A DNA stretch of 10,916 nt from Leptospira ilyithenensis (GTDB lineage Bacteria > Spirochaetota > Leptospiria > Leptospirales > Leptospiraceae): the NCBI RefSeq assembly GCF_004771005.1, contig NZ_RQHV01000034.1, positions 1 to 10,916 on the forward strand, read 5' to 3'. A model generated the notes under the pieces. The model was given only the letters and a program-made list of their open reading frames with translations. It made no database searches and had not been told where the DNA came from. A program made the translations under genes and the position numbers. Below are positions 6,018-10,916 of this stretch, in pieces (within the stretch, counting starts at the first letter, position 1; every line of letters begins with the position of its first letter).

Positions 6018-8591
6018 GTAATGCTTGTAAGATAATATTAAAATTGTATGATTAAAAAAATTAAACAAATAAAAGATACTGCTGTTTTCAAAAACTTTGA
6101 TTGGAAATCAACATTAATTGATAAACAAAACAAAGAATACTCATTTAGAAGATTAAATCTAATATACGGACGAAATTATTCAGGAAAAACAACTCTTTCA
6201 AGAATATTCCGAAGTTTTGAGACTGGATTACTGCCAGAGAAAAACCAGAATGCTAAATTCAATTTAGAAACGCTAAGCGGTACTGATTTGTCAGAATCTA
6301 ACATATATAACCACAATTTGAAAATTAGAGTATATAACAAAGAATATGTTAAGCATAACCTAAAGTTTATTTTTGATAATGACGGAGATATTTTACCATT
6401 TGCTATTGTAGGTAGCGACAATGTCGATATCGAAGAAAAGATTAAACATATAAAAATTGAACTAGGCAACATCGAAAAAAAAGCAGGACTTTTATATGAT
6501 GAACATCAAAAAAGAGAGCTTTTTAATTCGAAAAACAAAGAACATGGGGAAAAACAAGAAAATCTAGTAACAAAATTAAGAAATAAAGCCAGATTGATTA
6601 AAGAAAATGCGAGTAGATATGAAAATGTTAATTACCGAATTAATAATATTGATTCAGACATAGATTTAATACAAAAAAATCCAACTCAATATTTATCTCT
6701 AGATCTTATAAAAAATCATGAAGCTGCCCTTTTAGATACGGAGAAAGCCGATTTATTAAAAATTCATATATCTTTAGATTTTATTGATTCAATTCTCGAA
6801 AAAAGTAAAATTTTAGTAGAAACTGTTGTAACACAAGCAAATCCAATCGCAAGATTTTCAGAAAATCCAGGTTTAGAAAATTGGGCAAAAACCGGAATTC
6901 AACTCCATAAAGATAAATTATCTGAATGCGGATTCTGCGGACAAAATTTACCATCCAATCTTTGGGATCAATATAAAAATCATTTTAACGAAGATTCAGA
7001 AATACAGATAAATGAAATAAATTCTCTAATAACGGAAATAAGTATTCATGAGTCCAATTTAGTAAAATTCAAACTTCCAATCAAAGATTCTTTTTATACA
7101 TTGTTTATAGAGGATTTTCAAAAATTTTCACAATCCCTAGAATTAGAAATCAAAACAATACATAATCAACTATCATTAATTAGAGCATCTTTGGAAGAGA
7201 AGAAAATAAAAATATTTTCAAAACTAGAATTTCCAAATATTACCTTTAATAAAGACACGATTCCGGAGATCCAAACAAATATAAATGAATTAGTGAAGAA
7301 AAACAATGAAAGAACAAAAAGAATCACGGAAGAAAAGAAAATTGCACGTGAATTTCTTCGTTTAAATGAAGTTTCAAAATTTTTACTAGATATCGATTAT
7401 CAGAAAGAAAAAGAAATAATTGAAAGCCTCAATAAAGAAAAGCAAGATGCTGAAATTAGCCATAAAACTATTAGTCTTTTGATTAATGAAAAAAATACTA
7501 ATATAGAATTACTTGAAAAACAATTAAAAGATGAACAGAAAGGAGCAGATAAGGTAAACGAATATTTGAATAACTTTTTTGGCAATAACAGTCTAAAGCT
7601 CGTTCATGTAGAAGGTGAGAACATTTCATGTTTTAACGTAATGCGGGGTTCCGAAAAGGCATTTAATTTAAGTGAAGGGGAATGTAGTCTAATTTCGTTC
7701 TGTTATTTTATGGCAAAACTTACAGAAACTCCAGAAACTATAAATGATTTAATTATTTGGATAGATGACCCAATATCCAGTCTTGATAATAACCATATAT
7801 TTTTCGTATTCAGCTTGATTGAAAGCAGAATTGCACTAAATAAAAAATATGGACAACTATTTATTTCCACTCATAATTTAGATTTTTTGAAATATTTAAA
7901 GAAAATGACTTTGCCAACATATTCATTCTCGGCAAAAAATGGAACAACTCAAACCGAAAGTGATGTTAGCTACTTTTTAATCGAAAGAAATGAGAATGAA
8001 AGTAAGTTAAAAATAATGCCAAAATATCTTCGCAAATATACAACTGAGTTCAATTATCTTTTTGATCAAATATATAAGTGTGCAAACCAAAACCCAGATG
8101 AATTGGATTATAATATTTTCTATGGATTTGGTAATAATTTAAGAAAATTTCTTGAGGCTTATCTTTTTTATAAGTATCCGAATAATACAAATATTCTCGT
8201 TAAACTTAAAAAATTCTTTCATGGTGACGACACAACTGCAGCATTAATTAATAGAGTAGATAATGAGCTCTCACATCTAGAAGAAATATTCGATCGTAGC
8301 ATGCGTCCGATTGAAATCCCAGAAATACCCAAAATTGCTACTTATGTGCTTAATAAATTAAAGGAAAAAGATCCAGAACAATATGATGCTCTAGTAAAAA
8401 GCATTGATGGAAAATAACAAGCACTACGCATAACTTCGGCTTATCGCTACGCTTCGGGATTCACTATGTTCACCCTCGCTCGGGCTACGCCACATTGGTC
8501 TCCGGCACGTTTCTTGCTTAGCAAGAAGCGTGCCGACGGTAACGCCTGCATTGCAGGCTCACCTACGACCAACGTCGATAAGCCTAGGTCG
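6012..8591 (+). mobile_element. Integron-type gene cassette C4
   Basis: This 2,580-bp cassette carries one gene and its attC. Terminal arms 6011-6028 (GTTATACGTAATGCTTGT) and 8417-8434 are complementary over 18 bases with two differences, at positions 6 and 11. Both are A at the 5' end and G in the reverse complement of the 3' end. The stop codon of the gene touches the 3' arm. Confidence 0.7.
6048..8417 (+). CDS. rloC: RloC/PrrC-like ABC ATPase, putative anticodon nuclease
   Basis: The protein has 789 residues in the AAA_13 (PrrC/RloC) class. Walker A GRNYSGKT is at 41-48. A long charged coiled-coil insertion follows, holding a CxxC zinc-hook-like motif at C294-C297 (CGFCGQ). After that come a signature-like LSEGE (541-545), Walker B IWIDDPISSLD ending near 580, and an H-loop histidine H609 in ISTHN. 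The C-terminal domain has R699-x3-E703 and a downstream H743 in ELSHLEE. These resemble the Arg-Glu-His triad of the PrrC and RloC anticodon nucleases. Length and zinc hook favour RloC over the shorter PrrC. RloC proteins cut tRNA at the wobble position when DNA damage or phage attack switches on the ATPase. It lies directly after a restriction-enzyme cassette. The ATG has no clear Shine-Dalgarno. ATPase assignment is strong; nuclease activity is inferred from motifs. Confidence 0.85.
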   Translation: MIKKIKQIKDTAVFKNFDWKSTLIDKQNKEYSFRRLNLIYGRNYSGKTTLSRIFRSFETGLLPEKNQNAKFNLETLSGTDLSESNIYNHNLKIRVYNKEYVKHNLKFIFDNDGDILPFAIVGSDNVDIEEKIKHIKIELGNIEKKAGLLYDEHQKRELFNSKNKEHGEKQENLVTKLRNKARLIKENASRYENVNYRINNIDSDIDLIQKNPTQYLSLDLIKNHEAALLDTEKADLLKIHISLDFIDSILEKSKILVETVVTQANPIARFSENPGLENWAKTGIQLHKDKLSECGFCGQNLPSNLWDQYKNHFNEDSEIQINEINSLITEISIHESNLVKFKLPIKDSFYTLFIEDFQKFSQSLELEIKTIHNQLSLIRASLEEKKIKIFSKLEFPNITFNKDTIPEIQTNINELVKKNNERTKRITEEKKIAREFLRLNEVSKFLLDIDYQKEKEIIESLNKEKQDAEISHKTISLLINEKNTNIELLEKQLKDEQKGADKVNEYLNNFFGNNSLKLVHVEGENISCFNVMRGSEKAFNLSEGECSLISFCYFMAKLTETPETINDLIIWIDDPISSLDNNHIFFVFSLIESRIALNKKYGQLFISTHNLDFLKYLKKMTLPTYSFSAKNGTTQTESDVSYFLIERNENESKLKIMPKYLRKYTTEFNYLFDQIYKCANQNPDELDYNIFYGFGNNLRKFLEAYLFYKYPNNTNILVKLKKFFHGDDTTAALINRVDNELSHLEEIFDRSMRPIEIPEIPKIATYVLNKLKEKDPEQYDALVKSIDGK

Positions 8592-8597
8592 TTATAC
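8428..8597 (+). repeat. attC site of cassette C4
   Basis: This 170-bp site has R'' GCATAAC at 8428-8434, one base different from the other sites. L'' GGCTTATCG (8438-8446) and L' CGATAAGCC (8576-8584) are fully complementary, with changes on both sides relative to the other repeats. The inner stem 8492-8500 with 8567-8575 is ATTGGTC with GACCAA, also compensatory. Hairpins lie at 8506-8532 (CACGTTTCTTGC with GCAAGAAGCGTG) and 8544-8558 (GCCTGC-ATT-GCAGGC). R' GTTATAC is at 8591-8597. Confidence 0.8.
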
Positions 8598-9896
8598 GCA
8601 ACGCTAAAAAGATGAATTTAGATTTAATATTAAAAACTATAGACTTAATAGAAAGTGAAATTCAATATATTCCACTTACAAATGGCATTGATTTACTTTC
8701 TTCTCATAAGAAGTATTATCTATCGAGAGTCTCTTCTTCTCTTATCCCCTCCGCTTTTTCCTATTTAAAATTAGCATTTAGTAGAAATATTTCATTCAAG
8801 CAAATCAAAGAAAGGCAGGAAAAATCACACTTTTTTAGTTCAACCGTTAAAGAATCAGAATATATCCAAATATTAGTTCTTCTTAGAATATCTATGGAGC
8901 TTTATTCTGAACTCGCATTAATAGAAAATAGTAGTGATTTTGAAACAGCATGCAAAAACAAAATATGGTTTGAATTTATCAAAGAGAGAAATAATATTCG
9001 AAAAAACATCCATTCATATTATGAATTTCAAAGCCCCTCATTTGAAAAATATTATAACGATGGAAAAACAAAATATGATAAATTAGCCCAATATTCTTAT
9101 AACAAAAGTACTGCTGGACGATTCAAAGATCTTTTTAATGATTCCAATCTTATAACAAGGCGTTTACTAGGATTAGACTACTATAATCTCTACTCATTCC
9201 TAAGCAAGAAAATCCATTTTGACCAAAGAAATAGTCTAGAAGTAAGTGCTCCTCCAGAATTATATTTTTCTTGGTATTATAATTTTTTTGTCAGATCCTC
9301 AAAGATTATCTTATCAATAAATAGCACTGAGACAGAGAAATTTGACTTTCTTGAACAGGAAATTAATAAGTTAAATCTTGATCTAATTGATGGCAATATT
9401 GCTATAATTATAGGATCAGCAGTTAAAACAGAATTTGGTTTAGGACATGTTACTGAAATAGAAGAAAGCAAACCAGGTCTTTACCGAATAAAACTTGCGT
9501 ATGACTATTCAAGATTCGTCGATCCAGGATATATTGATATTATCCCAGCACCTATTGTAAGTTTATTTACACAGGAATCTCTAGACTCTATACAATCTAA
9601 ATATACAGAAAGCCGCCAATTTTTAAACTTCAACAAATTATTCTTAGCGGTACCAAAATCTAGTTTTGAGAGTTTAATAGAAGAATTACTCTATCTTCCT
9701 ACAAAAAATTGCTTTGGTAAATAACGCGCTGCGTATAACTTCGCCTTACCGCTACGCTGCGGGATTCGCTTCGCTCACCCTCGCTCGGGCTACGCCACAT
9801 TCCTCTTCTGTCACTCGCTTGCATACGCAAGAAATCGTGCCGACGCTAACGTCCCTTTGGGACTCAGCTGCGGACAACGTCGGTAAGGCTAGTTCG
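8592..9896 (+). mobile_element. Integron-type gene cassette C5
   Basis: This 1,305-bp cassette has the shortest terminal arms of the set. 8591-8604 (GTTATACGCAACGC) is complementary to 9726-9739 over 14 bases with the recurrent A versus G at position 11. The gene fills almost all of the non-attC part. Confidence 0.65.
8612..9724 (+). CDS. Two-part protein of unknown function (C5)
   Basis: This 370-residue protein is soluble, with no signal peptide or membrane helix. The N-terminal two thirds are helical. Within it lie R92-x3-E96 (LLRISMELYSEL) and S198-KK-IH202 (FLSKKIHFD), loosely like the arrangement in DUF5677-type and HEPN-like helical proteins, so an RNA-directed role is possible but unproven. 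From about residue 262 the sequence changes character: GSAVKTEFGLGHVTEIEE and YRIKLAYDYSRF suggest a small beta-barrel (SH3-like) domain to about 312. A short helical tail follows. The ATG lies only 14 bases after the R' box, with an A-rich, weak ribosome-binding region. No promoter is visible. The stop codon is at the edge of the 3' cassette arm. I do not recognise a confident family. Confidence 0.8.
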   Translation: MNLDLILKTIDLIESEIQYIPLTNGIDLLSSHKKYYLSRVSSSLIPSAFSYLKLAFSRNISFKQIKERQEKSHFFSSTVKESEYIQILVLLRISMELYSELALIENSSDFETACKNKIWFEFIKERNNIRKNIHSYYEFQSPSFEKYYNDGKTKYDKLAQYSYNKSTAGRFKDLFNDSNLITRRLLGLDYYNLYSFLSKKIHFDQRNSLEVSAPPELYFSWYYNFFVRSSKIILSINSTETEKFDFLEQEINKLNLDLIDGNIAIIIGSAVKTEFGLGHVTEIEESKPGLYRIKLAYDYSRFVDPGYIDIIPAPIVSLFTQESLDSIQSKYTESRQFLNFNKLFLAVPKSSFESLIEELLYLPTKNCFGK

Positions 9897-9902
9897 TTAT
9901 AC
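9733..9902 (+). repeat. attC site of cassette C5 (mosaic)
   Basis: This 170-bp site has R'' GTATAAC at 9733-9739, L'' 9743-9751, L' 9881-9889 and R' 9896-9902. It looks like a recombinant. Bases 9775-9830 are identical to 2346-2401 of the C2 site (56 bases), while 9827-9903 are identical to 1235-1311 of the C1 site (77 bases). The inner stem seen in the other sites is broken here, because ATTCCTC faces GGACAA. The outer R and L boxes still pair. Confidence 0.8.
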
Positions 9903-9938
9903 GAAAGGCGCAAAAATCAAGAAAATCTAAAATACATC

Positions 9939-9966
9939 TTGACATACCAACTATAGTTGGTAAAAT
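9939..9966 (+). promoter_or_regulatory. hicAB promoter with embedded palindromic operator
   Basis: TTGACA at 9939-9944 is a consensus -35 box. TAAAAT at 9961-9966, 16 bases further on, is a good -10. The spacer is almost entirely a perfect 18-bp palindrome, TACCAACTATAGTTGGTA (9945-9962). A symmetrical site there suits a dimeric helix-turn-helix repressor, and the downstream HicB carries such a domain, so autorepression is the natural reading. This is the only convincing promoter in the window. Confidence 0.75.
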
Positions 9967-9971
9967 TATGC

Positions 9972-10157
9972 GTGCCACTAAGTGGAAAAGAAATGCTATC
10001 TCTTTATATAAAAGACGGATGGTCTGTTCTGAGACAAAAAGGAAGTCACGTTTTCATTGCAAAGGATGATTTAAGAGAGACCATTCCTATGCATAAAGAA
10101 TTAAAAAAAGGCTTAGAAAAAGCACTGCTGAAAAGGATTAACAAGGAGAAGAAATAA
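9972..10157 (+). CDS. hicA: HicA family mRNA interferase toxin
   Basis: HicA toxins cleave mRNA and halt translation. The protein has the small double-stranded-RNA-binding fold pattern of the family. It opens with PLSGKEMLSLYIKDGW, followed by RQKGSHVF with the catalytic histidine, then ETIPMHKELKKGLEKALLKR near the C-terminus. Start choice is uncertain. The longest reading frame opens at TTG 9957, but that lies inside the operator and upstream of the predicted transcript start near 9973. I chose GTG 9972, which gives about 61 residues and the usual MPxSGKE opening and would be almost leaderless. ATG 9993 after GGAAAAGAA is a third possibility, giving a shorter protein. The stop overlaps the hicB start (TAATG), implying coupled translation. 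Confidence 0.88.
   Translation: MPLSGKEMLSLYIKDGWSVLRQKGSHVFIAKDDLRETIPMHKELKKGLEKALLKRINKEKK
10143..10148 (+). promoter_or_regulatory. Strong Shine-Dalgarno of hicB
   Basis: AAGGAG lies eight bases before the hicB ATG, inside the end of hicA. It is the clearest ribosome-binding site in the window. It would favour antitoxin synthesis over the weakly initiated toxin. Confidence 0.8.
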
Positions 10158-10585
10158 TGGAATATCACTTCAAAATTCACTCCGAAAAAAATAATGGATT
10201 CTGGGCACAGTGCATTGAAATTCCTGAAGCAAAAACTCAAGCGGACTCACTTCATGAATTACATTCTAATATGGAAGAAGTTATCAATCTTGTTTTAGAT
10301 GATCCAGAAAACAAAGATGTGTTACCTCCATTTCCTAAAAAACTAAAAGTTACAAAAGATATTATAAAAGTTAAGGTTGATCCTAAAATTTCCTTTGCTC
10401 TAATTTTAAAGCGAGAACGATTAAAAAGAAATTTAACTCAAAGACAAGTTGCTGATAAATTAGGTCTCAAAAATTTATATAGCTACCAAAGATTGGAATC
10501 TGCAAAAACTGCTAATCCGCAATTAACAACTATTTCAAAAGTAAAAGCTATTTTTCCTAATGTTAGATTAGAAGAAGTTGTTTAG
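10157..10585 (+). CDS. hicB: HicB family antitoxin with HTH domain
   Basis: This 142-residue antitoxin neutralises HicA by binding it and probably represses the operon. The N-terminal domain (about 1-65) is the HicB partial RNase H-like fold: MEYHFKIHSEKNNGFWAQCIEIP, then the helix around LHELHSNMEEVINLVLDD. A linker leads to a C-terminal XRE-type helix-turn-helix at about 80-135, with RNLTQRQVADKLGL as the recognition region. The palindrome in the promoter is a fitting target. The ATG overlaps the hicA stop by one base and has a strong ribosome-binding site. The length is usual for HTH-bearing HicB. Confidence 0.92.
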   Translation: MEYHFKIHSEKNNGFWAQCIEIPEAKTQADSLHELHSNMEEVINLVLDDPENKDVLPPFPKKLKVTKDIIKVKVDPKISFALILKRERLKRNLTQRQVADKLGLKNLYSYQRLESAKTANPQLTTISKVKAIFPNVRLEEVV

Positions 10586-10735
10586 ATTCTTTGGCCTAAC
10601 AAAATTTAATTCTTACTATTAACATGAAATTTAGCTTTCTATCTTCTTAAATATGAAAGCCATGTCTTTTTTAATAATTTTAAATCAACTTATTGCCTAA
10701 TCATATCGATCAAGTTGATTTAACGACAATTAAGA
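10586..10735 (+). other. Non-coding tail of cassette C6
   Basis: About 150 AT-rich bases between hicB and the 3' cassette arm show no credible gene. The only structure I see is an 11-bp perfect inverted repeat, TAAATCAACTT (10681-10691) with AAGTTGATTTA (10712-10722), around a 20-base loop. With the following attC this gives 331 bases without a gene. Confidence 0.5.
10681..10722 (+). repeat. Inverted repeat downstream of hicB
   Basis: TAAATCAACTT and AAGTTGATTTA form a perfect 11-bp stem with a 20-base loop. It is AT-rich and not followed by a T run. It could be a weak terminator or a remnant of other DNA; its function is unknown. Confidence 0.45.
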
Positions 10736-10744
10736 GCGCCCTTC

Positions 10745-10915
10745 GTATAACTACGCCTTACCGCTACGCTGCGGGATTCGCTTCCGCTCACCCTTGCTCG
10801 GCCTTCGGCACATTGTCCTCCGTCACGTTTCTTGCAAAAGCAAGAAAACGCGCCGACGCTAACGTCTCTACGAGACTCAGCTACGGACAACGTCGGTAAG
10901 GCTAGTTCGTTATAC
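10745..10915 (+). repeat. attC site of cassette C6
   Basis: This 171-bp site has R'' GTATAAC at 10745-10751, L'' 10755-10763, L' 10894-10902 and R' GTTATAC at 10909-10915. The inner stem pairs 10810-10818 with 10885-10893. Hairpin GTCTC-TAC-GAGAC is at 10864-10876, and another is built on TTTCTTGC-AAAA-GCAAGAAA. The small hairpin left of the inner stem is GCC-TTC-GGC at 10801-10809, where most other sites have GGC-TAC-GCC, so the pairing is kept with sides swapped. The final base of the window follows the R' box, so another cassette probably starts here. Confidence 0.8.
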
Positions 10916-10916
10916 G

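Larger units (their letters stand above)
9897..10909 (+). mobile_element. Integron-type gene cassette C6 (hicAB)
   Basis: The cassette is 1,013 bp and carries a toxin-antitoxin operon with its own promoter. Terminal arms 9896-9911 (GTTATACGAAAGGCGC) and 10736-10751 are complementary over 16 bases with one difference, A versus G at position 11. Toxin-antitoxin cassettes are common in large chromosomal integrons and are thought to stabilise the array. Confidence 0.7.

Noticed and set aside
5790..6035. Open frame of 81 codons across the C3 attC
   Set aside because: It is mostly repeat sequence, has no ribosome-binding site, and similar translated stretches occur wherever the repeat is read. It is a by-product of the GC-rich attC.
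9714..9956. Open frame of 80 codons across the C5 attC
   Set aside because: It reads through the repeat, giving RYAAGFASLTLARATPH-like peptide shared with other copies, overlaps the end of the C5 gene, and reaches into the hicAB operator.
9939..9957. TTGACA with TATAGT as a promoter for hicAB
   Set aside because: The two boxes are only seven bases apart. TAAAAT at 9961-9966 gives a workable 16-base spacing.
10586..10722. Remnant of a second attC of classical type (GCCTAAC near 10595) after hicB
   Set aside because: There is a single seven-base match with no paired GTTRRRY core or L boxes at a suitable distance. That is too little to support a site.
10693..10899. Open frame of 68 codons across the C6 attC
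   Set aside because: It begins in the AT-rich tail and continues through the repeat with the same repeat-derived peptide. No start signal is present.
1139..10915. CRISPR array
   Set aside because: The repeats are about 170 bp, structured, and separated by whole genes of 1-3.5 kb, not by short spacers of uniform length.

Overview
The window looks like the interior of a chromosomal integron cassette array from an AT-rich bacterium. Low-GC coding regions and spirochaete-style hairpins make a spirochaete such as Leptospira my best guess, but no marker gene fixes the taxon, so this is tentative. No integrase gene (intI), attI site, rRNA, tRNA, CRISPR array or transposase is visible.

Layout: six units lie in a row, all on the + strand. 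Each has a gene or gene pair followed by a GC-rich repeat of 163-172 bp built like an integron attC site. Each repeat has an R'' box, a 3-nt spacer, an L'' box, a structured centre, an L' box, a 6-nt spacer and an R' box with a GTT crossover core. The window opens with the last 19 bases of the preceding attC and closes one base after the sixth attC. Inferred cassettes (cut after the G of GTT) are: C1 14-1304, membrane protein of unknown function; C2 1305-2467, exported or anchored coiled-coil membrane protein of unknown function; C3 2468-6011, single-chain restriction-modification enzyme with a type ISP-like C-terminus; C4 6012-8591, RloC/PrrC-like ABC ATPase, putative anticodon nuclease; C5 8592-9896, unknown two-part protein; C6 9897-10909, HicA/HicB toxin-antitoxin pair with its own palindromic operator.

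How the genes fit together: the three recognisable cassettes (C3, C4, C6) are all anti-phage or stabilisation modules, so the array reads as a defence-rich store. A restriction enzyme followed by an RloC-like nuclease recalls the E. coli prr arrangement, where PrrC backs up a restriction system. Here each gene sits on its own potentially mobile cassette. C1, C2 and C5 are candidates for undescribed defence genes by association only.

The most striking non-coding signal is at the cassette ends. The first 14-19 bases of every cassette are the reverse complement of its own last bases before the L'' box. These arms differ between cassettes, extend well beyond the usual 7-base R box, and all carry the same A-versus-G difference at position 11. 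On the bottom strand that difference is a G-T wobble. C3 extends this into about 90 bp of imperfect inverted repeat with nested hairpins. Inside the repeats, the L boxes, an inner stem and two hairpins change in a compensatory way, which supports a folded single-stranded site.
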